A stretch of DNA of 64,000 bases from Thereva unica (lineage: Eukaryota > Arthropoda > Insecta > Diptera > Therevidae): the NCBI GenBank assembly GCA_949987705.1, contig OX465281.1:1900001-1964000 (forward strand), written 5' to 3'. Under the pieces are notes generated by a model. The model was given only the letters and a program-made list of their open reading frames with translations. It did not search any database and was not told the DNA's origin. The position numbers were made by a program, and so were the translations under genes. Position 1 is the first letter of the stretch, and every line of letters begins with the position of its first letter. Positions 55,400 to 64,000 of this stretch are shown one piece after another.

Positions 55400-57500
55400 G
55401 AAAAATCTCCACCAACCACGGAACTTCTCTAACCCTACGTGATATACACATCTCCAAAATGCTTTTCCTCATACAATTGGCGTACACGCGCTGAATTTGA
55501 GTCACCTGTGTAAAACCTTGAAGTTCGTTAACTGAGTCAATTTTTTCGGCCAAGACCTTTTTTTAATAGAAACGTAACACAGGAGCGCTTCGATGGAACC
55601 TCCAACTTCCGTCGAACACAAATAAAAATAATAGTTCAGTTGAAGCGCACTGAAAACATTGTCCGCGAATTCCCCAAAAATGATTTGCATTCTAGGAACT
55701 GAACTGTTGCGGTCAAATGAACGCGATACTATCGGGCTACCTGAATTTGTGCTGCGGTTCCAATTTGACACCGACCATCTTGATACACAAACCCGAAACC
55801 CTGAGTAATTTCTCTAACAACCTGACAAAAGCCTTCAAAGCGTCGTCGTCGTCGTTCCCGAGAAAATCAACAGAAACCAGTTTTCTTGAATATCACAGAA
55901 ACTACGAAACGATCACGAAATCGTCAAAGCTACAAAAGTCGCAAAAAACGACCGATGGAACATTTTCGGAGCCCTGCCGTCCCTCCGCCCGCCCCTCCCA
56001 AAAAGTAAGGAACACGTGATGTCCACTTGCCAAACCACCATCACAACCGCAAAAATGTTGCGGACGCACGGAGAGAAGATCGAGCCTTGATGATCGCGGC
56101 GGGAACGAAATTTGTGGATTTTGGATCGAGATCGGAAGAGCGATCGGCGAAGGTGTGTCGAGGCGGCAGAGGGGCACGGACTCACCTAATTAAAAGCGAA
56201 AAGTCGATGCGAATGCAAATAAACCGTCGACAGCGAATGGGGCTTTTTCGTGGTTTTTTTACGAGTTTAATGACATTTACACTAGGAAACCGCGCGGCGA
56301 TCGCGGCCCAGAGACATTTCGGGTGTAAGTCGCCTAAAAATAGCCAAGTGTTGACCAATCACTCGGCCACATTTAAACTGGAATTCGCTCGAATGGACGC
56401 AAACCAAACACGATCGGCGATCGCACATAGTGGCGACATATGCGGGGCACGGCGGATCGAGGCGACGGGAAGCGATTAAGGCGATCGTAGTGGAAGAAGA
56501 TCAAGGAGAAACAGGTGTCTAGCAGCGATCTGCTGTGGGTCATCTGAGTCAGACGCGAGCGCCGCGATCTTAATTTATTTATATTAACGCAATTTTAGGC
56601 AATTAAGGCGGCGAGTTTTGACGTGGTTGAGTGAATAAATCCACGGCGCGATCAGTGGCTCGTTTGGGGGAAGGAAGTGGCGTGCGACTTGCTGTTTCTG
56701 TCGTTCCTAGAAATCCTTCAAACTTGGAATTTGGAAGGTAGGTTTCTAATATGACGAACGCATCCGCTAAATGGAGACTTCTGAAAAACCCTAACTGGTA
56801 GAAAGAGTCAGAGTCAGTGTAGAGTCATATTTACTCGATCTCCCCATTGCCGATCTCCCCACGAATAGATACGTGCTCTACTGATTTGCCACATTCGTTC
56901 TTTCATCACCATCAGGAGCTCCACAGTCTACTGTTGGCCTTGGCTTCCTCCGGGGCTCGCTTCCACGATTGCCGATCTCTGGCCCGCCTCATTCCTTAAG
57001 GAGCTAAAATAGGAGATGATTGCATTAACCTGAATAGCAAAGAGAAAGTGCTCAGTGAGCCTGGTCAAAAACGTCCACATTTTGATCGCAACTGTAGCAA
57101 AACATTGGCTCTCCTACTCCTACTTTACCACAAGCCGTTAATGCGCATTTCAGGCACTGCAAAGAAACGTTCTTGTACGTAAACACTGGATGCGTCACTT
57201 CTCATGCGCGCATCTTCTTTTCTTTCAAGTTTCAGTCGCGCAGCACTACTTTACTTGCTACCTGGACGTCTGCGTATACTTTATGCGCAGAAAAAAGATT
57301 TGCTGCGTTGTTGCATTCACGATCTGCTTTGTAGGATTTTTTTTTGGGTAAGGATGCTTGCTGGAAAACATGCGTTTTTGATCATGTCCTGTCTAGGAGG
57401 TTGTGCAACAGTTCAGGGTAAGGCTGAAGAACACGGATCGAAATTTTACCAACGTGGCAGCGACATCACGCACAAGATAAGGAATGCTCAGCTTGAAAGA
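55400..57500. other. No gene; GC-richer block about 55.5-56.7 kb
   Basis: Frames on both strands overlap at 55902-56185 and 56027-56479 and have no known domain. From about 56.75 kb the sequence becomes repeat-like with no identifiable family. Confidence 0.35.
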
Positions 57501-57509
57501 GAGCAATAT

Positions 57510-57640
57510 CTCCGTTCTTCTTCTTCCTTTGTTTTAAGTGGACCAAGTTGTCCTAAAGATAATATAGATCTCCAGTGTGCTCCATCTTTGCCTGGGTAGC
57601 AACAGGTGGTAGTCAAAAATCGCGTCTTGATCCCACCTAT
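57510..57640 (-). pseudogene. R1/LOA-like LINE (family C) fragment, copy 4
   Basis: The segment with AAGTGGACCAAGTTGTCCTA and GCAACAGGTGGTAGTCAAAA aligns with 53110-53220 and 20625-20740. Only the region before the ORF2 C-terminus is present here. Confidence 0.55.
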
Positions 57641-57970
57641 TGGGCTGCTAGTAATCTCAATCTCCGTGTTCCAGAGAGAAGCTCCCTCCTTGACTCGGTA
57701 GTCGACTTTCTCGTTCATCTATTAGCTTATGTCCGAGAGCTCGAACGAGAGTCTATGGAAATTCCAATGCTACATCTTTGGTTGGGTTTGAGGCTAGATA
57801 TTCGATGTGTAAAAGGAGGCCCCTGTTGTCACTAACATTATAGGTCCTGCTCTGTGATGGCCACCACGGTTGCGTACATTCACAGCACCATTATTGGCTT
57901 GACACCCTATGTCTTGTCGAAGATCCTTTTACAGTCGTACTATCCGTAGATATTTTTTACCCTTAAAGGT

Positions 57971-58243
57971 CGATCCACACATATCCGTGACGTGACGGCG
58001 ACTTCAGTGCAGCACCGGGAGCATCAGTGAAAAAAAATATCGGTACGATGTAATTCCATGAAAATAAATTGGGAATGATGGAACATGTTCCTGTCCAAAT
58101 TTCAAAACTAAAAAGGAGAACATTGAACATTGAGCACTGATACGGAAAAAGGGGTGCTCTGTGAACGTCAGTTTAAAATTCATGACGGAAGCCACTGACA
58201 CGGAAATCATCGGTACCATACCATCACGGATATGTGTGGATCG
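57971..58243. mobile_element. 273-bp MITE with 20-bp perfect terminal inverted repeats
   Basis: CGATCCACACATATCCGTGA starts at 57971, and its exact inverse complement ends at 58243. The repeat may extend two to three bases further out with mismatches. No coding capacity. Target duplication is unclear, so the superfamily is not assigned. Confidence 0.75.
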
Positions 58244-58249
58244 GTCGAT

Positions 58250-61200
58250 GTTCGACTTTCAGTTGAGTTTTGTGTCAAGGGTGTATCCATCCAGCCTGAG
58301 GAGGTTGAAGGCGAGAGCTAGAAGTGTCATGAAGCAAATTCCGACTTAGAATGGAAAGACAATTTGTTTACCCCCAAAACGAGAGATCCATTGGTCAAAA
58401 TGGCTTGGTTTGCTTCTGTTTGGGAGCGGGAGACATCCCGAGCAAAAGTGAGACTCGCTCATTCTTTGTCTGCAACAGATACGCACAGCAGTTAGTGTAC
58501 ATTTTAGGCCAGGGTCAACACATGGTCCAAATTATTTAGTTATAAAAAATGTACTCACTTTTAGAGTTGAGCTGGATTTACACGAGGCAGTACATTTGGC
58601 CCTTACACTTATTGTACTGAGGCCCCAATTTTGTTTAAATGTCCCAGTTCAAAAATAATGTTCTACTGGTACATGAGCGTGTATCGAGATAAATGAGGCG
58701 AGGTGTGGTAGTAAATATGTACCGGAGAGACATTTGTACTTCTTTTGAGGCAGTGGAATTCCCAATGAGGTGAGGTTGTAAAATATAAATATACATTGAG
58801 AGGTTCTTGCAAAAAAGTTCTTGGTATTTATTTCCTTTCATTAATTTGTTTGTTTTTGTCATTTTGGCATAACAATGGCATCCCGCCTATTTGAAGAATG
58901 ACATTGTACTGGCTCAATAGAAAAAAAGAGGCACCTCTTACAAACTCAATTTACAATCGTGCTCTACTCAACACTACTCACGTTAACTACGAGAAAACCT
59001 TATCTAATTTCCATGAAAGCAGTGCGTCTGATTGGGTACTCACATATGCAGATCACTGGTATTATTGTACCAAGTGGAATTGACTGCGCCACTGTAATAA
59101 CCATAACTTAAGATACGCGCATCAGGTCCTGGCTCCGCTTAAATTCTCTGTTGCCACACCGAAAATACAACCTTATTAAAATTGATGTCCTTAATAAACT
59201 GAAAATTATGACTCGTGTTCCGACACCTCCTTGGTAATAATTTTCCTCGCAAACAGCCAATGAAGCCCCCACGCAGGGACGCGCTGCTCGACGGATGGAT
59301 TTCACCCTTTTAGGCTTCTCTCCCCGAGACAAAGGGAATTTTCCTACCGAAAACACTTTTTCCAATCGACACAAAACAAAGCCCGAAAAAAGGAATCCTT
59401 TTATTCTCCTCGCTTTGTCCTTATTTTTTGTGTTTACTCTGCCCGAACCTAGGCCACAGTCACCCACGGCGCCCCCCGCGCCCCCACTCCCCTGGAAGTT
59501 GTCGGATTTCATTCAATTAAGTTCTCCTTTCTTTGGGGATAATTTTCCAAAGTTCTCGTTCGATTTTTCCCTTTTTTGCGGGGGTGGTTGTCACTCTTTT
59601 TTTCCCTCTCAAGGTCGTGTCGTGTACCTTTTCCGATGACGTTTCTCTTGCTTTTGCCATGGTGGCGCTGATGGCTGCTGATGGGGTATCGGTTGGCTGG
59701 CTGTTGCCTGGCGTCCGCTCCTCTTTCGAATGTGTCACAAAATAACATTTTCTCGGGCCCAGGGGTGGGGGGTGCCTGGTAATTTTTGATCAACATTCAA
59801 ATTCACACTTTTTAAATAAATTCCATCAAGCATTTCTCTCTAACCCTTGGTGACGATGGTGATGCGGACGAATGGAGTGTCGACCCGCGCGGAGGGGGGG
59901 GGGGGTTTCAAGAATTACTTGCTAAAAATACACATCCGACCGGCAATATTTTTTGTGACAATCTTTCGCCCCCTTCCGCCAACCCCTTCAGCCCCGTGTT
60001 GACTGACAGACGATTTCAACAAGTGCCAAAAATTACTCCCCACTGTGTTTTCGGAGCAACGCTGCAGAGCCCAGGAGCGAAGGGGCGTGATGCGTGTGTG
60101 TGGGAGGGGAGCAAAACACGATGAGGAGTGGGGAGTGTCTTCACTTCATGTTTTCATTTAATGTTAAGCTGTCACCCCCAACGGTAAATAACATCTAGGA
60201 GCTTCTAGGAATTTTTTTATTTTTTATTTTTATGTTTTATTTTTTGCGGTTGTGAAGAAGCCTTTTTTGATTTCGCCCTCAGCCGTAGATACACTCCGAA
60301 AAAAGCGATTGGGCAGAGCAGCGATAATAACTGGCGCTCCTGCAGCTTAAATGGCCTCAAGTGGAAAAGGGACGAGGACTTGTTTTCGACAATTCGCAAT
60401 TCGCTGATGTTTTCGAGATATTTTCCCTGATAAAACCTCAATGGGAATATAGACTCCTGTCGCCTTCGCAACCGATGTTTGCAGATAAACGAGTTTTTTC
60501 CACTGAGGCTTTATCGCTTTGAAATAAATCTCACAAGTGGAAATATTGAAAATCCCGGGTTTTATGTTATTTTCGAGATTTCCTTGTACATATCCACTTT
60601 TAGCTTATTTGTCACAATTGCCTTGGAAAGGTCATCGAAATTCAATGAAGAAGTGTTAAGGGGCCTATGGACTAAGCGGCTTGTCGCTCAGATCATATCT
60701 TCTCGCTACACTCAAGATCAAACATGTTTAGTTGCTATAACCTAAGCGAGAAACTTGAAATTGACTACCAAATTCCACTAAACTTTTCATGTCAACACAT
60801 GTCAAGCAGTTTCTTCGGCTATTGGTCCATGTATCACCTCTGCTCTTCTTGATTTCCTGGAAGGAGCAAGATTTTCTTACGAGAGTGTGGAGAGAATCTT
60901 TCCTCAATCGAGTAGCAGAGGCATATGTGCTCGACCGCCTGTTTGACCACTTCCAAAAAACGACACCTTTGGGTATGGTAGTGCCAAATTCCTAATGACT
61001 AAACTCACTAACCCTTTCCATGACGTTTGAGCACACACCAGTCCAAGAACTACGGGCAGGTGACCTTTAAAAGGGCCCCCTAAGAGGTGCTCACCGGAAC
61101 ACTGAGGCCGGCTGATCAGCGACCTTCCGGTTCTGATTTTTAGCAATGTAGCTTCGACGAAGCACGCAACCCAATTCATTTGCTACACAAGTCCCGGATT

Positions 61201-61420
61201 TCGGAAACTCGACAGCATACTATTGAGAAAGTCCTGCCTATCAGTTCTGTGGGTCTCCAACCCCGCTTAAAAAATCACCTCCTTCTTATCCATCATCTCC
61301 CGTCTAGCTTCTATCTCCGCTGGAATTTCTTTACCATTCTCTACTTCTTCGAGCTTTTATTGGATCACACCTGGCTGTGGCCTGGCTTCCTCTGTTAACT
61401 CCTCAGTTACTAGCATTTAA
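58250..61420. other. No gene; GC-richer block about 59.2-60.5 kb
   Basis: Nothing recognisable at 58.25-59.1 kb. The 59.2-60.5 kb block looks non-repetitive, with frames on both strands and a run of 12 G at 59894-59905. From 60.5 to 61.4 kb I see short featureless frames and no identified repeat. Confidence 0.35.
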
Positions 61421-61652
61421 ACGGGGCATGCCTCATGCAAAGTGTTCGCCCCATGGGGCAAATGAGGGGCAAGCCGAAAGAGGGTTTTCCCCGTAGGTTC
61501 ACTATAAGAACTCCAGCTAGATTTCGAATGAGCACCACACAGAGAAGGATCAGCGATACTGAAGGGGAGGTATACTCTACCAGTTTATCATAAGGACCCT
61601 ATAAGGCAAATGTCATTACAAATAAAATCGGGCCATGCTAGCATTTGCCTTA

Positions 61653-62195
61653 AGGCCCCCCTTCACACACAGGCCGCCGGCAGGCCGTGGCCTGAAGGTT
61701 TTCGCCTTGAGGCCAACTATCCCCACACACTTACCGACCGCCAACTGGATGGGGTTTGCATCATCATCATCATTATTACGCTCCTTCAATCCCTCATGGG
61801 ACATAGGGCGGAAACAGTTGCCCTCCAGCGGACTCTGTTTTGCAGTTCAAGAAAATTGACAGAAATCTTTATGGGTATGGGCCACGATGCCATAAGTGTG
61901 TTGAGTAAAACCAGTTTTATTCGTTAATTCCTTCCGTTCCCTTCCCTCTCTTATCTATAAAAACTGTTTTTCTTGCCATGAATATGACACCGAGGGAGGA
62001 AGTCGATTTATCGTCAGTCCGAGCCTGAAGATCTGAATTTCTATTTAGTCTGAAGTTTTCGTTGAGCCATGACCATTTTTGCACAATTCACAACCAGCTA
62101 CGCTAAACTGTCGTCTTCGCCTGTGTGTATGTGGGGAATCATGAGGTAACCTGCAGGCCACGGCCTGTCAGGCGGTTGCCTCAAGTCCTCATCCT
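61653..62195. mobile_element. Putative DNA element with GC-rich terminal inverted repeats
   Basis: CAGGCCGTGGCCTG-AAGGTT at about 61680 pairs with the inverse complement CAGGCCGTGGCCTG-CAGGTT near 62165. Weaker inverted similarity on the inner side reaches CCCCACACAC on the left and its counterpart on the right. The outer left end AAGGCCCCCCTTCACACAC resembles the 3767 MITE start. It interrupts composite repeat copy B and itself contains a LINE tail. The core CAGGCCGTGGCCTG is nearly palindromic, so orientation evidence is modest. Confidence 0.45.
61755..61850 (-). pseudogene. 3' end of LINE family B with ATG-repeat tail
   Basis: On the minus strand the reading QNRVRWRATVSALCPMRD (stop) matches 39010-39070, the C-terminus of the family B LINE. 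It is followed by AATGATGATGATGATG at 61774-61759, a simple-repeat tail. It is a heavily 5'-truncated insertion within the element at 61653-62195. Confidence 0.8.
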
Positions 62196-62400
62196 TCAGT
62201 CAGACGGAGTTGAGTAATATGAGGCCTTCATCGGGCCGTGCCTGCCGACCTGGCTTGTAAGTGAATGGCGCCCTTCTTACGTATTCGGAAAGCTTCTTTA
62301 AAATTTTTAAGTTTAAGCTTTAGTTTTACTCATACGAGGGTTTAGATTTTGTTGTTGCCTTTGCTTCATATTTCAGGAAATTTTGTTGGTGACTGTGAAA

Positions 62401-62505
62401 GCTGTTATTTAACATCTTCAGTAGACCGGTTCTCGTTCGATTGCAGAGGTCAAGCAGCATTGGGCGTGATTAGTACTCAGTTGGGGGACCGCGTAGAAAA
62501 ACGGC
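62401..62505 (+). repeat. 5S rRNA-derived SINE-like sequence, copy 6
   Basis: After a diverged head the segment reads ACCGGTTCTCGTTCGATTGC, AGAGGTCAAGCAGCATTGGG, CGTGATTAGTACTCAGTTGG and GGGACCGCGTAG. These match 5S from roughly base 27 to base 108. It is the best-conserved copy over the internal promoter and lies within composite repeat copy B. Confidence 0.8.
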
Positions 62506-62709
62506 ACCATCGCAGCTAGTACTCGCATAACTCGCCGAAATGCTCAATTTTGTTAGCCCCTTATTCCCATACCGGATGGTACTTATCGTTAGATGTACCT
62601 TGTGGACCTCAAAGGGCAATCCACAGTAGATCCGCTGGCCGTAATTTTGGTAATATATCTTGGGTGTCGGATTAGAAGGCCCATTGTTCTTGTGTTGTAA
62701 TTGTTCTGA

Positions 62710-63270
62710 GCAGGTTTCTAGTGCGTTCCACTTTTCTAGCAGGAAGTGGATCCAAATAGTGTTTTTAATCTCGCCTATTTCACTCGTAACCCCCTCCAAG
62801 CTCCGGACAGACCCTGTTAAATACGGCAATCGACTATAATTCGAACAGTTCTCAGGTTTAAACCACCAGAAACCATTCCATTTGTGGGCTACAAAAAACA
62901 AAACTCTTCTCAAGACGACAATATATCATTGAACGAACGTGTTACCAGTTTCGTAGTGCCGGCAAATGTTTGGTCCGCTTTGTTCCTAATTTGTTTTTAT
63001 TTCCTAAGTAGCTCGCGCAGTCATCCTGTTCGAAGCCAAATGAAGCGAGACAAATCCGTCAAAGCTGGATCTTCACAAATATCAACGACGTCACCGGCTG
63101 CGCCGTTGTTTTTTCTACATTAACCTAATCAAGTTGAAAGAGACAACAACAACAATAGAAGAACGATATTTCATCGGCCTAACTAACACAAGCAATTGAA
63201 ACACGCACACAAACAGAAAAACTACAAATTCCCAAAAAAACTAAAAAAAATTAAAAATCGTTGAAAAACA
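62710..63270. other. Sequence upstream of the EcR-B1 exon; probable promoter/leader region
   Basis: From about 62.95 kb the sequence is free of recognised repeats and leads into the EcR-B1 exon. An A-rich and CAACAA-containing stretch (63120-63260) resembles an insect 5' leader. The frame 62884-63123 has no motif and is probably chance. Confidence 0.35.
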
Positions 63271-63276
63271 TTGAAA

Positions 63277-63345
63277 ATGTCGAGTAAACTCAAAGCGATT
63301 AAAACATTTTTTGCCTTGAAGTTGGTTGCAATTCAGATAATTTGA
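63277..63345 (+). CDS. Possible upstream ORF in the EcR-B1 leader
   Basis: An ATG preceded by GAAA (63277) opens a 22-codon frame (MSSKLKAIKTFFALKLVAIQ, then II and stop) that ends 128 bases before the EcR-B1 start. It would only be in the mRNA if transcription starts upstream of 63277. The TATA-like box at 63358 would place it outside. Confidence 0.25.
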   Translation: MSSKLKAIKTFFALKLVAIQII

Positions 63346-63357
63346 AAGAAGTTTTTT

Positions 63358-63365
63358 TATATAAG
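63358..63365 (+). promoter_or_regulatory. TATA-like box upstream of EcR-B1
   Basis: TATATAAG stands 27 bases before CCTAGTTT, a weak initiator-like sequence at 63382-63389, and about 110 bases before the EcR-B1 ATG. GGTTA at 63411-63415, about 27-31 bases downstream of that initiator, fits the RGWYV form of a downstream promoter element. This is a plausible B-type EcR promoter, but a leader spliced from further upstream is equally possible. Confidence 0.3.
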
Positions 63366-63473
63366 TTGAGAAGGAGAGAGTCCTAGTTTAGAGAAGGACA
63401 GAAACAGTTCGGTTAAGGGACTTGGCGCCAGGAAAAAACAAGTTTAGTGTTTCTAGTGTCTTATAAGCGTAAA

Positions 63474-63798
63474 ATGATGAAGAGACGTTGGTCGAATAAC
63501 GGTGGATTCGCATTGCGCATGCTGGAAGAATCCTCATCAGAAGTGACATCCTCCTCAGCTGGTCTGGTGATGCCTTCTGGTATGACAATGTCACCGACAT
63601 CGCTCGGCTCGCCCGATTACGCCGAGCAGGAGCTGTGGCTCTACGATGAGCCAGCGTACACGCACCAGCATAGTGTTATAACGACTGTGAACGGATGTAC
63701 AACGATTCCTGCCCAAACAATTATACAGCTGCCGTCTATGCAGACAACCATAAATCATCATACGCCGCGAAGTGATTCGGCGAACTCGATTTCATCAG
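63474..63798 (+). CDS. EcR: Ecdysone receptor isoform B1, N-terminal coding exon
   Basis: EcR is the nuclear receptor that, with Ultraspiracle, binds 20-hydroxyecdysone and controls moulting and metamorphosis genes. This exon encodes 108 codons plus one base of the B1-specific A/B (AF-1) domain. It starts [20 protein letters not shown], then [20 protein letters not shown], a [14 protein letters not shown] stretch, VNGC..IPAQTII, and [14 protein letters not shown] at the end. All these blocks match insect EcR-B1. I chose the first of two adjacent ATGs, because many flies have MMKRR. The exon ends in phase 1 at TCAG|GTAAGT. The DNA- and ligand-binding domains lie on exons beyond the window. Confidence 0.96.
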
Positions 63799-64000
63799 GT
63801 AAGTTGAGACATAAAAAAAGTTTATTCAAAATCATGGTTTCTTCACTCCCTGGCCTTAATTGCAGCTCGTTGATTTGCAGCAGCCCTTTCAATAGATCGA
63901 TCTTAAGTGGAGACGTCCTGCCAAGCCTCAATTTTCCCGTGACGCGACTCGCCCTGCGCGCGCAGCTAAACGTCACTCGCTTCAATTTCCGGAAAATTCA
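63799..64000 (+). other. EcR: Start of the EcR intron after the B1 exon
   Basis: The intron opens with the consensus donor GTAAGTTG. It should join to the common exon, which in other insects begins with the GRDDLSP/GREELSP-type sequence. That exon is not present before the window ends. TTGCAG at 63863-63868 looks like an acceptor, but no EcR-like sequence follows it. Confidence 0.8.

Larger units (their letters stand above)
61425..62710 (+). repeat. Composite dispersed repeat, copy B, split by an insertion
   Basis: This corresponds to 590-1125. The upstream boxes (GGGGCATGCCTCATGCAAAG, GGCAAATGAG, GAGCACCAC, GTCATTACAAAT) lie at 61425-61625. The alignment is broken by about 620 bp of inserted DNA and resumes near 62275 with CGTATTCGGAAAGCTTC. 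It then continues through the TTTGTTGTTG box, the 5S-like core and the GGCAATCCACAG box. Confidence 0.55.

Noticed and set aside
1..64000. CRISPR arrays, bacterial operons, riboswitches
   Set aside because: The window is animal nuclear DNA; no regularly spaced direct repeats with unique spacers and no prokaryotic gene organisation were seen.

Overview
This is insect nuclear DNA, most likely dipteran. The only recognisable host protein-coding sequence is one exon at the right edge (63474-63798, + strand). It encodes the isoform-specific N-terminus of the ecdysone receptor EcR-B1: it opens [12 protein letters not shown], contains SSSEVTSSS, ends [14 protein letters not shown] and runs into a consensus GTAAGT donor. 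The dipteran assignment rests on remembered similarity of the B1 tail to fly EcR-B1. The insect assignment is supported independently by the transposon families and by a nuclear tRNA-Arg(ACG) at 26148-26220 (minus strand). The DNA-binding and ligand-binding exons must lie beyond the right edge. The remaining ~63 kb is then upstream or intronic DNA of the EcR locus.

Layout. Transposon-rich stretches alternate with GC-richer, apparently non-repetitive blocks (about 2.5-3.7, 7.6-8.9, 12.7-14.3, 22.0-24.2, 26.5-27.9, 30.0-30.8, 33.6-35.7, 40.1-41.9, 43.8-45.8, 48.0-49.3, 50.8-52.7, 55.5-56.7, 59.2-60.5 and 62.9-64.0 kb). No convincing genes are visible in those blocks. Some carry clusters of GATA-factor motifs, most densely at 23578-24008, so they are candidates for regulatory DNA. 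A region at 34.0-35.5 kb resembles a long 5' leader exon on the + strand.

Mobile elements. The most complete are an RTE-like LINE with an 815-codon ORF (14951-17790) and a Jockey/CR1-like LINE with a 561-codon ORF and a TAAA-repeat tail (53250-55264). Many decayed LINE pieces surround them, several of them R1/LOA-like with RNase H. Other elements are a 577-bp mariner deletion derivative with perfect 35-bp terminal repeats nested in an older LINE, four or five MITE families, a Helitron-like end, a BEL/Pao gag scrap and a decayed DDE transposase.

The most unusual signal is a repeat family built on 5S ribosomal RNA. Six diverged copies on both strands match 5S rRNA over most of its length, including the internal promoter region, and lead into shared non-5S sequence. 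This is the architecture of a 5S-derived (SINE3-type) SINE. Two of the copies sit inside a longer composite repeat, and three lie just upstream of same-strand LINE fragments. Everything here was read by eye; all family names need a database search to confirm.
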